A stretch of 64,000 nucleotides of DNA from Pedobacter cryoconitis (GTDB lineage: Bacteria > Bacteroidota > Bacteroidia > Sphingobacteriales > Sphingobacteriaceae). The position numbers and the translations under genes are program-made. Below are positions 34,582-44,187 of this stretch, in pieces. Each line of letters begins with the position of its first letter. Position 1 is the stretch's first letter. The notes under the pieces are model-generated. The model did not search any database. It was not told the origin of the DNA and saw only the letters and a list, made by a program, of their open reading frames with translations. The DNA is taken from positions 4,092,001-4,156,000 of the forward strand of contig NZ_CP014504.1 in NCBI RefSeq assembly GCF_001590605.1, read 5' to 3'.

Positions 34582-35166
34582 ATGAAATATAAAAGTCTCT
34601 CTGATAATTCGTTGGTAGATCTGTTAAAAGATAGCGATGGGCTGGCTTTTAAAGAAATCTATACGCGGTATTGGATGGGGATTTACAAAGCGGCTTATGT
34701 CAAGGTATACCATAAAGAATTAGCAGAAGAACTGACGCAGAATCTCTTTGCAGATCTTTGGAGGAGAAGAGAAAGTATTGCGGTTAACGCGCTGGACTGC
34801 TATTTATTCGGAAGCCTGAAATACAGTATTATTAATCATTACAAATCGCAGCTGGTTAAAGAAAAGTATCAGGACCATGTGAATGGCCAGCAATCCCCTA
34901 TTACCAGCAGCACCGAAGATCTCGTGCTGGTCAATGATCTTTCTAAAGCGCTGAACCAGGGAATTGCACTCCTGCCAAAAAAGACAGGGGAAGTATTTAA
35001 ATTAAGCAGGATTGATAACCGTTCTACCAAAGAGATTTCCCAGCAGTTGAATATTTCAGAAAAAGCAGTGGAATACCACATTACACAATCGCTGAAAAGT
35101 ATGCGCTTTCATTTAAAGGAGTACCTGTTTTTATTACTCACTTTCGTTTTCTTTCATAAAATTTAA
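34582..35166 (+). CDS. ECF-type RNA polymerase sigma factor (FecI-like)
   Basis: 194 residues. Region 2 is seen as LAFKEIYTRYWMGIYKAAYV ... ELAEELTQNLFADLWRRRES, and region 4 as ALLPKKTGEVFKLSRIDNRS plus TKEISQQLNISEKAVEYHIT. This is the Bacteroidota FecI-like group that is controlled by FecR anti-sigma factors and TonB receptors. The hydrophobic C-terminal tail (LLLTFVFFHKI) is a bit unusual for a soluble factor but common in this group. It is followed by FecR, SusC with STN domain, and SusD, a standard trans-envelope signalling set. Confidence 0.92.
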   Translation: MKYKSLSDNSLVDLLKDSDGLAFKEIYTRYWMGIYKAAYVKVYHKELAEELTQNLFADLWRRRESIAVNALDCYLFGSLKYSIINHYKSQLVKEKYQDHVNGQQSPITSSTEDLVLVNDLSKALNQGIALLPKKTGEVFKLSRIDNRSTKEISQQLNISEKAVEYHITQSLKSMRFHLKEYLFLLLTFVFFHKI

Positions 35167-35229
35167 ATTTCTTTTATTTTTCTTTAGGGATAGGGCCACT
35201 TAAATGTACATATAGTTTAAAGGCACCAA

Positions 35230-36279
35230 ATGAAAAGACAAGCCCTTCATTCATTATTAGAAAAATACCTGGAGAACAAATGTTCTCAGGATGAGTTAAT
35301 CGTGATTGAAAAATTGTATGGTATGCTGGACCGGGATGACCTGGAAGAGATTTATCCCGATGAGTTACAAACACTTGAACAAAAACTATGGGACAGAATT
35401 AACCTGGAAACAGGTAGCAGTGACCAAACTCATCTTTCAACTCCGCATCCGGGCCTTTTAAAACGTATGCCGATGCTAACCTGGTTTGCTGCTGCTGCGC
35501 TCGTTGCATTTACCTTAATTACTGGTTATTTATTTCTGAACAATCATCAGGATCCGCAATTTTTAAAGTTCCAGGCGCTAACCAGTATCCTGGAAAAGAA
35601 AAACAATACTTCTGCCCCGCTGCGAATCAATCTGGAAGATGGTAGCGTTGTAATCCTGCAACCTTCTTCTTCTTTGACTTATCCAGCGCATTTTTCAGCA
35701 AAGACCCGGGAAGTATCTTTAAAGGGAGAAGGCTATTTTCTGATCAGTAAGAACCCACACAGACCTTTCTTTGTCTATAATAAAAATGTAATTACCAGGG
35801 TAGTTGGAACCAGTTTCATTATCAAGTCCAATCCGGCTACTGAGGAAACACAGGTGATTGTAAAAACCGGAAAAGTAATGGTTTGCCTCAATAAGGATCA
35901 GCATTTAAATCTTAAACATCTTTTTAATCAGCATAAAAAAGTAATCCTGACACCAAATCAAAAGACAACTTATAAAAAGGATGATGATGATTTTGAAACG
36001 ACTCTGGTGGCCGATCCTCTGCCTATCCTGCCAGCGGGGAGTCAAAGTAAGTCCAAAGCGGCCTATGTCTTTGAAGAAGCTCCGTTAACAGCGGTACTGA
36101 ATCAATTACAGACTACCTATGGGATTGCATTCATCATTGAAGACCAGGAGCTTTACAACAATACGTTTACAGGAGATATTTCCAGGCAGAATTTATATCA
36201 GAAGCTAGACCTGCTGTGCCATACCATAAAGGCACATTATGAAATATCAGGGACCAAAATAATTATTAAAACAAAATAA
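35230..36279 (+). CDS. FecR-type anti-sigma factor
   Basis: 349 residues. A short cytoplasmic N-terminus (1-75) that would hold the sigma factor, one membrane helix (MLTWFAAAALVAFTLITGYL, ~81-100), a periplasmic FecR domain (RINLEDGSVVILQPSSSLTY, VIVKTGKVMVC), and a C-terminal DUF4974-like STN-type domain (YVFEEAPLTAVLNQLQTTYG). It transmits substrate occupancy of the SusC STN domain to the sigma factor. Starts 63 bases after the sigma gene. Confidence 0.92.
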   Translation: MKRQALHSLLEKYLENKCSQDELIVIEKLYGMLDRDDLEEIYPDELQTLEQKLWDRINLETGSSDQTHLSTPHPGLLKRMPMLTWFAAAALVAFTLITGYLFLNNHQDPQFLKFQALTSILEKKNNTSAPLRINLEDGSVVILQPSSSLTYPAHFSAKTREVSLKGEGYFLISKNPHRPFFVYNKNVITRVVGTSFIIKSNPATEETQVIVKTGKVMVCLNKDQHLNLKHLFNQHKKVILTPNQKTTYKKDDDDFETTLVADPLPILPAGSQSKSKAAYVFEEAPLTAVLNQLQTTYGIAFIIEDQELYNNTFTGDISRQNLYQKLDLLCHTIKAHYEISGTKIIIKTK

Positions 36280-36440
36280 CCGATCAATTAACCTAACCAA
36301 AAATCAAAGTAGCCTATGGACCGATTGAAAATCTACTAACTAAATTCCTCAAAAAAAGAGGCTGACAAAGTTCCCCAACATTGCCAGCCAATAATCTCTG
36401 TACGAAATTTTCACATTAACGAACAAAAACTTCTAAAGGT

Positions 36441-39400
36441 ATGAAAAAAAAGCGATTTGTTGCTTTAATCAAAACAGCAATGCGGATATCCATGACACAA
36501 ATTTTTCTTGGCATTTTATTTACCTGCACGTCCTTCGCCAAGAATGTGACGGGGCAGGAAATATTAAATAAGGAAATTTCAATTCATATTAACCAAGGCC
36601 AGATCAAGCAGATACTGACCGAAATACAACTGCTCACCAAGGTAAACTTCGTCTACAGTTCCACGATGATCAAAGCGCAGCGTAAGGTAACGGTAACTGC
36701 GGTAAACAAGCCTTTAGGGCAAATACTGAACGAGACGCTGAATCCTTTGAATATTTATTATAAAGTGGAAGACAACCAGATTCTGCTTTATGAGAAAGAC
36801 TTTTCAGCGTTAACAGCTGGTGTGCTGACTAATCAAAACCAGCTCACAGTAAAGGGTAAGGTAACTTCTGATAAAGGGGAACCATTACCAGGGGTAAGTG
36901 TCAATGTCAAAGGAACTAAAATAGGCACAACAACCGATGCCAATGGAAGCTATGCGATTGTTGCAACCGCGCCGGATGCCATATTAGTCTTCTCTTATAT
37001 TGGTTTTACGGCCAAAGAAATGCCTGTAAATGGGCGTACAACCTTAAACGTACAGCTTGCTGAAGAACTTACTTCTTTAGGAGAAGTCGTAGTGGTGGGT
37101 TATGGCACGCAAAGAAAGAAAGATCTGACCAGTGCAGTATCTGTAGTGAATGTAGGGTCAATGATTAAACAGCCAACTGCATCGGTCAACAATCTGCTGC
37201 AGGGTCAGGCATCTGGTGTAACGGTATTAGGCTCAGGACAACCCGGAGAAGAGCCGCAGGTAAGGATCAGAGGTGTGAATACCTTTGGGAATAATAATCC
37301 GCTATATGTAGTGGACGGTGTACCTACGCAAAGCATTGCCGATCTGAACCCGAACGATATTGAGACTATGCAGGTATTGAAAGATGCCGGATCAGCTTCA
37401 ATTTATGGGTCAAGAGCAGCAAATGGTGTAATTGTTATTACCACTAAAAAGGGTAAGGGTAAAGTAACGGTAACTTATGATGCTTATTATGGTACGCAGC
37501 GCCCAAAGGAAGGTAATGTATGGAATATATTAAACCCTCAGGAAATGGCAGATCTTAAGCATATGGCGATGACCAATTCGGGAGCAACAGATTTTGTAGA
37601 TTCCTTATACGGAAGCGGCCCAACCTATGTACTGCCTGATTATATTTTACCTGCAGGTGCTAAAGAAGGTGATCCAAGAGCCGATCCTTCCCGTTATAAA
37701 CTAAAACCATTTTACACTTCTGCTGACGAATACAATAACTTTTATCGGATTTCAAGGGCGAATAAAGAAGGAACAGACTGGTATCACGAAATATTCAGAC
37801 CTGCATCTATTACCAGTCAGAATGTGGCTATTACAGGAGGATCTGATCAGGGGAGTTACCTTTTCTCTGCCAATTATTTCAATCAGCAGGGTACTTTACT
37901 GAATACTTACCTGAAAAGATATACGATCCGTTCTAATAGTCAGTATAATGTGAGTAAACATGTCCGTGTGGGTGAAAACCTGGCGTATTCCATTACCAAT
38001 AATCCGCAGATTGCAGGTTTAAGTGGTGACAATGCTATTGGTCATGCTTTCAGAGAACAGCCTATTATTCCTGTCAGAGATATCATGGGTAACTTTGCCG
38101 GATCTTATGGTGGTAACTTGGGTGATGCTTATAATCCGGTAGCGATGCAGGAACGTACTAAGGATAATAAATCCCAACAGAACAGGCTATTCGGGAATAT
38201 TTTTGCAGAGGCTGATTTAACAGACTTTTTGACGATAAGATCTCAGTTTGGCGGAGAAAACTATTCAGGTGCTACCCGTACATTTGTATATCCGCAGTAT
38301 GAGAATTCAGAAAACTCAACAACCAATTCGTATTCAGAATCTGCTTTGGATGGGTATAATTATAGCTGGACCAATACATTATCTTTTAATAAGACATTTA
38401 ATAAACACCGGATTAAAGCGGTAGCAGGAACAGAGTTTTTCAGAGAAAATACACACGTTTCTACAGGTTCTAACCAGGGATATTTTTCTTTTGATCCGGA
38501 TTACACCAATCTCTCGACCGGAAGCGGACCGATGAAAACAACGAGTGAGCGGACAGCTAATACTTTATTCTCCCTGATTGGAAGAGTAGATTATAGTTAT
38601 AATGATAAATATCTGATTGGTGCAACGCTACGCCGCGATGGTTCTTCGAAATTTCTTCAGCATGTATATGGCTGGTTCCCTGCGGTAAGTGCGGGATGGA
38701 GAATTTCTCAGGAAGGTTTCCTTAAAAATGTAAAATGGATCACTGACCTGAAAATCAGAGGTGGTTATGGCATCATGGGAAATCAGCTGAATGTAAGTGG
38801 CGGTAATTCGTTCACAACTTTCGGAAGTAAAGTAGGTACCTCTTATTATGCCATTGGGGGAGGAAACAACATCGTTTCAGGATTCTATCAGAATCAAACT
38901 GGTAATCCAAATGCCAAATGGGAGAAAAATATCAATTCAAACTTTGGTTTTGATGCTACGTTATTTGGTGGACATATTGATATCTCCGCTGATTATTACC
39001 GCAAAAACATCAAGGATTTGTTGTACAATCCTGAAATGATCGCTACAAGTGGTGCAGCAAAGGTACCTTTTGTCAATATAGCACAAATGAAAAACAATGG
39101 TTTTGACATCTCGGTTTCCGGAAATACCCAGGTTAGCAGTTCGGTCAAATTGAATGCTACTGCAACAATCACGACTTACCACAATGAAATCCAGAAGATC
39201 TCTGGCGGTTCTGATTATTATGATGTAGATGCGCGTCGTTTTGATGGAAGTAATATTATCCGTAACGCAGTAGGACACCCGATTAGTCAGTTTTTTGGCT
39301 ATAAAGCAGATGGCTTCTGGAATTCTCAGCAGGAGGTGGATGAGGCGAATAAAAAAGCACAGGCAACTACGGGTAATGCCAATGATGTATACCAGACTGA

Positions 39401-40004
39401 TATAGGTGTGGGCCGTTTTAAATATGCAGATGTGAATGGTGATGGCCGTATTACTGCAGAAGACCGTACCTTTCTGGGCAATGCAAATCCTTCTTATAGT
39501 TATGGGTTAAATTTAGGGCTGACTTATAAAAACTGGGACTTTAGTGCATTTTTATATGGTGTTCAGGGCAATTCTATCTGGAATCAGGTTAAATGGTGGA
39601 CAGATTTTACGCCATCCTTTGGAGGTGCTAAAAGCAAAACAGCTTTATATGATTCCTGGACTCCACAAAATCACAATGCAAAAGCACCAATTCAGGAAAC
39701 AGCGAATTCATTCAGTACCAATGCGGTTCCGAACTCATACTTCGTAGAAAACGGTTCTTACCTGAGATTAAAAAATGCACAGATTGGTTATTCGTTCAAT
39801 TCAGCAAGATTGCAGAAAATAGGTGTAAGTAAACTAAGAGTTTACCTGTCGGGAGCAAATTTGTTTACGGTTACCAAATATTCTGGTGTTGATCCGGAAA
39901 TAGGAACATCGAGTGAAACCGGACAGCAGACAGCTTATGGTGTTGATGATGGCTCTTATCCTAGTCAGCGCACTTTCTTAGTCGGCTTAAACTTATCCTT
40001 TTAA
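36441..40004 (+). CDS. SusC/RagA-type TonB-dependent transporter with STN signalling domain
   Basis: 1187 residues. Signal peptide (to ~37), secretin/TonB N-terminal STN domain (~47-115, ISIHINQGQIKQILTEIQLL), carboxypeptidase-regulatory-like domain (~130-210, VKGKVTSDKGEPLPGVSVNV), plug with LGEVVVVGYGTQRKKDLTSA and VRIRGVNTFGNNNPLYVVDG, and a barrel ending LVGLNLSF. The STN domain makes it a transducer for the adjacent FecR/ECF pair. SusC imports oligomers captured by SusD. The substrate cannot be read; there are no glycoside hydrolases in the cluster. Confidence 0.95.
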   Translation: MKKKRFVALIKTAMRISMTQIFLGILFTCTSFAKNVTGQEILNKEISIHINQGQIKQILTEIQLLTKVNFVYSSTMIKAQRKVTVTAVNKPLGQILNETLNPLNIYYKVEDNQILLYEKDFSALTAGVLTNQNQLTVKGKVTSDKGEPLPGVSVNVKGTKIGTTTDANGSYAIVATAPDAILVFSYIGFTAKEMPVNGRTTLNVQLAEELTSLGEVVVVGYGTQRKKDLTSAVSVVNVGSMIKQPTASVNNLLQGQASGVTVLGSGQPGEEPQVRIRGVNTFGNNNPLYVVDGVPTQSIADLNPNDIETMQVLKDAGSASIYGSRAANGVIVITTKKGKGKVTVTYDAYYGTQRPKEGNVWNILNPQEMADLKHMAMTNSGATDFVDSLYGSGPTYVLPDYILPAGAKEGDPRADPSRYKLKPFYTSADEYNNFYRISRANKEGTDWYHEIFRPASITSQNVAITGGSDQGSYLFSANYFNQQGTLLNTYLKRYTIRSNSQYNVSKHVRVGENLAYSITNNPQIAGLSGDNAIGHAFREQPIIPVRDIMGNFAGSYGGNLGDAYNPVAMQERTKDNKSQQNRLFGNIFAEADLTDFLTIRSQFGGENYSGATRTFVYPQYENSENSTTNSYSESALDGYNYSWTNTLSFNKTFNKHRIKAVAGTEFFRENTHVSTGSNQGYFSFDPDYTNLSTGSGPMKTTSERTANTLFSLIGRVDYSYNDKYLIGATLRRDGSSKFLQHVYGWFPAVSAGWRISQEGFLKNVKWITDLKIRGGYGIMGNQLNVSGGNSFTTFGSKVGTSYYAIGGGNNIVSGFYQNQTGNPNAKWEKNINSNFGFDATLFGGHIDISADYYRKNIKDLLYNPEMIATSGAAKVPFVNIAQMKNNGFDISVSGNTQVSSSVKLNATATITTYHNEIQKISGGSDYYDVDARRFDGSNIIRNAVGHPISQFFGYKADGFWNSQQEVDEANKKAQATTGNANDVYQTDIGVGRFKYADVNGDGRITAEDRTFLGNANPSYSYGLNLGLTYKNWDFSAFLYGVQGNSIWNQVKWWTDFTPSFGGAKSKTALYDSWTPQNHNAKAPIQETANSFSTNAVPNSYFVENGSYLRLKNAQIGYSFNSARLQKIGVSKLRVYLSGANLFTVTKYSGVDPEIGTSSETGQQTAYGVDDGSYPSQRTFLVGLNLSF

Positions 40005-40031
40005 TCACCTTTTGGTTTAAAAAATATTAAG

Positions 40032-41819
40032 ATGAAAAAATCTACATTTATTTTATTGACTGTACTGGTTTTGACAGGACAATCATTCTATTCCTGTAAA
40101 AAGGCTTTACAACAACCTCCGCTAGGTTCAGTTTCTGAAGAACTGGTAGCGAATAAAAACGGAGTAAACTCCTTACTGATTGGCGCATATGCGGCTTTAT
40201 ATGGGATGCAGGGAGAAAACCAGAGTTTAGGTGGCGGCGAAGCCTGGCAAGGCTCACCAAGTAACTGGGTTTTTGGATCAATTGCTGGTGGTGATGCTTC
40301 CAAGGGGAGTGATGGCTCTGATCAGCCCGCTATTGACCCTATTGCCAACTTTTATTCTGATGCAAACAATACTTATTATAACGGCAAATGGAAAGCGCTG
40401 TATGAAGGTGTTTCCAGGACGAATAATGTGTTAAAGTTTCTGGCAAAAGCGACGGATATCACACCAGAAGAAGGAAAAATCATCGCTGGACAGGCCAGGT
40501 TTTTAAGAGCTCACTTTTATTTTGAAATTAAGAAGTTCTGGAACAATGCGCCTTGGATCGATGAAACTATCACCGATTTCAATCAGCCGGTCAGTACTGA
40601 GTTATGGGCCAAAATTACAAGTGATTTCAAATTTGCTTATGAAAATCTTCCTGCAACGCAGGGTGAAATAGGCAGAGTCAATAAATGGGCGGCAGGTGCT
40701 TATCTGGCCAAGTCTTATTTGTACCAGAAGAAATATGCTGATGCTAAAGCAATATTTGATGTAGTTATTTCATCAGGAGTAACCAGCAGCGGTAAGAAGT
40801 ATGATTTGAATGCTTCATTCGAGGATAATTTTATGCCTGGCAAAGAAAATAATCCGGAAGAAGTATTCACCATACAGATGGCTGCAAATGCAGATCCGTC
40901 CGGGCCATCAAGTGGCAATAATGGAGACATGCTGAATTTTCCTTATGGGGGCAGTCCTTTTGGGTGCTGCGGATTCTTTCAGCCTTCTGTTGATTTGGTA
41001 AACAGGTTCCGGACTAATGAAACTACGGGCCTTCCTTATCTTTCCAATTACAATGACTATGCGGTTAAAAACGATATGGGCGTTGGTGGAGGTACAGCTT
41101 TTGTACCTGACCAGGGAACTTTAGATCCAAGGATAGACTGGACAGCCGGCAGACGTGGTATTCCTTATCTGGACTGGGGAAATTACCCGGGTGCAGCGTG
41201 GATCAGAGATCAGAGTTACGGCGGGCCTTATGGACCCAAGAAAAATATTTACTGGCAAAAAACTGCAGCAACTGATGCAGATAAAACGACCTGGGCACCT
41301 GGGTCAGCTATCAATTACCTGGTCATCCGCTTTGCCGATGTTTTGTTACAGGCAGCCGAATGTGAAGCACAGGCAGGAAGTCTGGCTACGGCACAGCAAT
41401 ATGTAAACAGGGTAAGAGCCAGAGCTGCGAATAAAGAGGGTTGGGTTTATAAGTACACAGATGATGCTAATCCGCTTGGAGGATTCTCCGATGTTCCTGC
41501 AGCGAATTACAAAGTAAGTGAATATCCTGCCGGCGATTTTGCCAGTCAGGGTCAGGCTTATGCGCTGAGTGCAATTTATTATGAACGCAAAATAGAACTG
41601 GCGATGGAAGGACACCGCTTTTTTGACCTGGTACGCTGGGGTATTGCAGAGAAAGAACTGAATGCCTATTTCACTTTCCAGGGCAAGATAACTTCTGATG
41701 TACGAAGGGGAAAATTCACGTCCGGAAGAAATGAGTATTACCCTGTACCTCAACGTCAGATTGACCTGAGTATTCAGGGCGGCACAAAAATACTGACACA
41801 AAATCCTGGATATAATTAG
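40032..41819 (+). CDS. SusD/RagB-type outer-membrane lipoprotein
   Basis: 595 residues, starting 28 bases after susC. Lipobox SFYSCKK (Cys ~22), then the SusD N-terminal helical domain (LVANKNGVNSLLIGAYAALY; GQARFLRAHFYFEIKKFWNN) and the RagB/SusD C-terminal part (YERKIELAMEGHRFFDLVRW; NEYYPVPQRQIDLS). It forms the lid of the SusC pore and binds the substrate on the cell surface. Confidence 0.95.
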   Translation: MKKSTFILLTVLVLTGQSFYSCKKALQQPPLGSVSEELVANKNGVNSLLIGAYAALYGMQGENQSLGGGEAWQGSPSNWVFGSIAGGDASKGSDGSDQPAIDPIANFYSDANNTYYNGKWKALYEGVSRTNNVLKFLAKATDITPEEGKIIAGQARFLRAHFYFEIKKFWNNAPWIDETITDFNQPVSTELWAKITSDFKFAYENLPATQGEIGRVNKWAAGAYLAKSYLYQKKYADAKAIFDVVISSGVTSSGKKYDLNASFEDNFMPGKENNPEEVFTIQMAANADPSGPSSGNNGDMLNFPYGGSPFGCCGFFQPSVDLVNRFRTNETTGLPYLSNYNDYAVKNDMGVGGGTAFVPDQGTLDPRIDWTAGRRGIPYLDWGNYPGAAWIRDQSYGGPYGPKKNIYWQKTAATDADKTTWAPGSAINYLVIRFADVLLQAAECEAQAGSLATAQQYVNRVRARAANKEGWVYKYTDDANPLGGFSDVPAANYKVSEYPAGDFASQGQAYALSAIYYERKIELAMEGHRFFDLVRWGIAEKELNAYFTFQGKITSDVRRGKFTSGRNEYYPVPQRQIDLSIQGGTKILTQNPGYN

Positions 41820-41833
41820 CCAGAAAATTCATT

Positions 41834-41864
41834 CAGGAACTCCCTATATTTAAGGAAGTTCCTG
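41834..41864 (+). terminator. Weak hairpin after susD
   Basis: A 12-bp stem with one mismatch (CAGGAACTCCCT with AGGAAGTTCCTG) and an 8-base loop lies between susD and the DUF5009 gene. It lacks a T run, so it may be an RNA-stability or attenuation hairpin rather than a full terminator. Confidence 0.4.
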
Positions 41865-41893
41865 TTAAAAAAAGGAATAAATCTATTAAGCCT

Positions 41894-43033
41894 ATGAAAC
41901 CACTAACCGAGCGTTTTCTTTCCCTGGATGTATTCCGTGGCATGACTTTATGTTTCATGATCATTGTAAATTCTCCCGGAAAAGGCGCAACACCTTTTGG
42001 CATACTTGAACATGCCGCGTGGCATGGGTTCACCCCTACCGACCTGGTTTTCCCTTCGTTTCTTTTTGCAGTAGGGAATGCGATGAGTTTTTCTATGAAA
42101 AGATTCAGCCAGATGGACAATTCCCAGGTGCTGCTGAAAATATTTAAACGTACTTTTCTAATTTTCCTGATTGGTTTCCTGATCTACTGGTTCCCGTTTT
42201 TCAAACATGATAACCATGGACATATCATATTTGCAGACATCAGAGATACCCGTATTCTGGGTGTTTTACAAAGAATAGCGCTATGTTTTGGAATTGCTTC
42301 GCTAATGATCCATTACCTGTCAGGAAAAACTGTCATCTGGATGAGCGTTCTCTTTCTGGTAGGCTATTGGGTTTGTTTATTAGTTTTTGGTGATCCTGGT
42401 GCTGAACTAACGATGACAGGGAATGCAGGGTATTACCTCGATAAATTCGTGATGGGAACTTCCCATATGTATCATGGTGATCATCTGAATGGGCAACATA
42501 TTGCCTTTGATCCTGAAGGGATATTAAGTACAATTCCATCTATCGTGAATGTAATTATCGGATACTTTGCCGGTAAATTTATTCAGGAAAAAGGGAAAGG
42601 GTATGAAAGTATTGCCAAGCTTTTCCTGGTTGGAAGTTTATTCGTCTTCATTGCGGTGTGCTGGAATTCAGTACTACCTATCAACAAAAAATTATGGACT
42701 AGTTCATTTGTACTGGTAACCACCGGACTTGACCTGATGATTATTGGTGTACTGCTCTATATTATTGAGGTGAGACAAGCTACTCAATGGACTAAATTCT
42801 TCGTGGTTTTTGGAAAAAACCCGTTGTTCATTTATATCGTTTCAGACTTATTATTGATTATTATCGACTTACTCTTCCCACAATCACATTTTAGCACGTG
42901 GATAAATGTTAATTTCTTCCAGGTCATTGCACCAGGGCCTATCGGCTCCTTATTATTTGCAATCAGCTTTATGCTAGCATGTTGGCTGGTAGGGTATATA
43001 CTGGACAGACGTAAAATCTATATCAAAGTCTAG
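41894..43033 (+). CDS. DUF5009/NagX-like acyltransferase-family membrane protein
   Basis: 379 residues with about ten membrane helices. The conserved start RFLSLDVFRGMTLCFMIIVN followed by HAAWHGFTPTDLVFPSFLFA is the signature of the family related to heparan-alpha-glucosaminide N-acetyltransferase (HGSNAT/NagX/YeiB-like). These proteins acetylate amino sugars across the membrane or have undefined roles; D and H of the two motifs are candidate catalytic residues. It follows SusCD on the same strand, so an amino-sugar substrate for that cluster is a reasonable guess only. Confidence 0.82.
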   Translation: MKPLTERFLSLDVFRGMTLCFMIIVNSPGKGATPFGILEHAAWHGFTPTDLVFPSFLFAVGNAMSFSMKRFSQMDNSQVLLKIFKRTFLIFLIGFLIYWFPFFKHDNHGHIIFADIRDTRILGVLQRIALCFGIASLMIHYLSGKTVIWMSVLFLVGYWVCLLVFGDPGAELTMTGNAGYYLDKFVMGTSHMYHGDHLNGQHIAFDPEGILSTIPSIVNVIIGYFAGKFIQEKGKGYESIAKLFLVGSLFVFIAVCWNSVLPINKKLWTSSFVLVTTGLDLMIIGVLLYIIEVRQATQWTKFFVVFGKNPLFIYIVSDLLLIIIDLLFPQSHFSTWINVNFFQVIAPGPIGSLLFAISFMLACWLVGYILDRRKIYIKV

Positions 43034-43051
43034 GCTGTTAATTTCAGCGCT

Positions 43052-43086
43052 AACAAGTTATCCACATAAAATGTGGATAACTTGTT
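43052..43086. terminator. Bidirectional terminator containing two perfect DnaA boxes
   Basis: A perfect 16-bp inverted repeat (43052-43067 and 43071-43086, loop aaa) between convergent genes. Each arm contains the DnaA box consensus TTATCCACA (43058-43066 plus strand, 43072-43080 minus strand). It could act as a terminator, a DnaA-binding site, or both. Confidence 0.7.
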
Positions 43087-43105
43087 TATAATTGACCCGG
43101 TTCAC

Positions 43106-44176
43106 TTAATGCCATGCTTTTCTGAGGAACCGCAGCCAGTTTCCCTGCATCAGGTTTTTAATATCCTCTGCTGTATACCCTCTTTTTGTTAAAAGCGCTG
43201 GTATCTTCTGCAGATCTGCAATACTTTCCACATCATAAGGGCATTGTTCTGTTCCGAATGCACCATCCAGATCTGAACCGACCCCTACGTGCAAAGTATT
43301 ACCTGCGATCTGGCAGATATGATCTAAATGATTCACCATAACTTCGAGATTACAGTTCATACCTCTTGGGGTTGATTGTCCGCGAACCCAATTTGGTACC
43401 ATCATCCAGGCATCAAGCGCTAAGCCGATAACTGCACCCCGGGTAATTAAGGCTTTAATTTGTCCATCGCTGTATTGACGGTTGTGATTTACTAAAGCTC
43501 TGCAATTGTTATGAGATGCCCATACGTGTCCGTTAAAATGATCCAGTGCCTCCCAGAAACTGTCATCGCATAAATGGGTAGCATCCAGAATGATGTTTAA
43601 ACGTTCCATCTCTTTGAGCAGCTCATGACCTTTTGGGCCCATAAAGCCTGTGGCATCTGTACCTTGTGCGTATCTTCCGGGACCATAATGTGCCGGGCCA
43701 ACTGCGCGAAGACCGTTGGCATGGGCGCGTTCCAGCTGTTGAATGGTGATTATGGAATCTGCTCCTTCCAGACTTAAAATATACCCAATAGGTTTTTTCT
43801 CGTCATCCTGCCCATTTTCCCACAACTGCACATGCTTTTCAAGAGTCTCCAGGTTATTGATTTGTACCATTTCCCCGGCTTCTTCCATGGCCTTATACCA
43901 GGCCAGTTGTCCCTGGGTTTGTGCCCAGGCTTGTTCTGGTGAATGCCAGCCAGGTAAATTATTTCCAGGGGCAACGTAACGTGCAATCTGGGTAGCAACG
44001 ACCAAACCTATCTTACCTTTTCTAAGCTCCGGTAAAGAGACCACAGCTTTGCCGCGATCGGGTTTGTCTGTGAGCCCTTGTTCTCTGTCATTGATCGCAG
44101 AAATTGGTAAACGCAGATCGCGGTTCCATTCCAGCGCATTCATACTTAAATCCAGGTGTGCATCTATAGTAAACAT
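43106..44176 (-). CDS. Membrane dipeptidase family (M19) enzyme
   Basis: 356 residues. The M19 metal site is complete: HxD (DAHLDLS, H7/D9), Glu in LSLEGAD, His in LDATHLCDD, His in VWASHNNCR, and Asp in GVGSDLDGAFG. Such enzymes cleave dipeptides, often with a D-residue at the C-terminal position, and also some D-amino acid derivatives. No signal peptide, so probably cytosolic. It closes an operon with a D-serine dehydratase-like enzyme, RidA and a GntP-type permease, which supports a D-amino acid/dipeptide substrate. Confidence 0.9.
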   Translation of the reverse strand: MFTIDAHLDLSMNALEWNRDLRLPISAINDREQGLTDKPDRGKAVVSLPELRKGKIGLVVATQIARYVAPGNNLPGWHSPEQAWAQTQGQLAWYKAMEEAGEMVQINNLETLEKHVQLWENGQDDEKKPIGYILSLEGADSIITIQQLERAHANGLRAVGPAHYGPGRYAQGTDATGFMGPKGHELLKEMERLNIILDATHLCDDSFWEALDHFNGHVWASHNNCRALVNHNRQYSDGQIKALITRGAVIGLALDAWMMVPNWVRGQSTPRGMNCNLEVMVNHLDHICQIAGNTLHVGVGSDLDGAFGTEQCPYDVESIADLQKIPALLTKRGYTAEDIKNLMQGNWLRFLRKAWH

Positions 44177-44187
44177 CAGCTTAAAAA

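Noticed and set aside
41346-41801. 151-codon minus-strand ORF opposite susD
   Set aside because: Antisense to a well-supported SusD C-terminal domain; no own signals.
43052-43086. Chromosome or plasmid replication origin
   Set aside because: Only two DnaA boxes, no A/T-rich unwinding element next to them and no dnaA, dnaN or rep gene.
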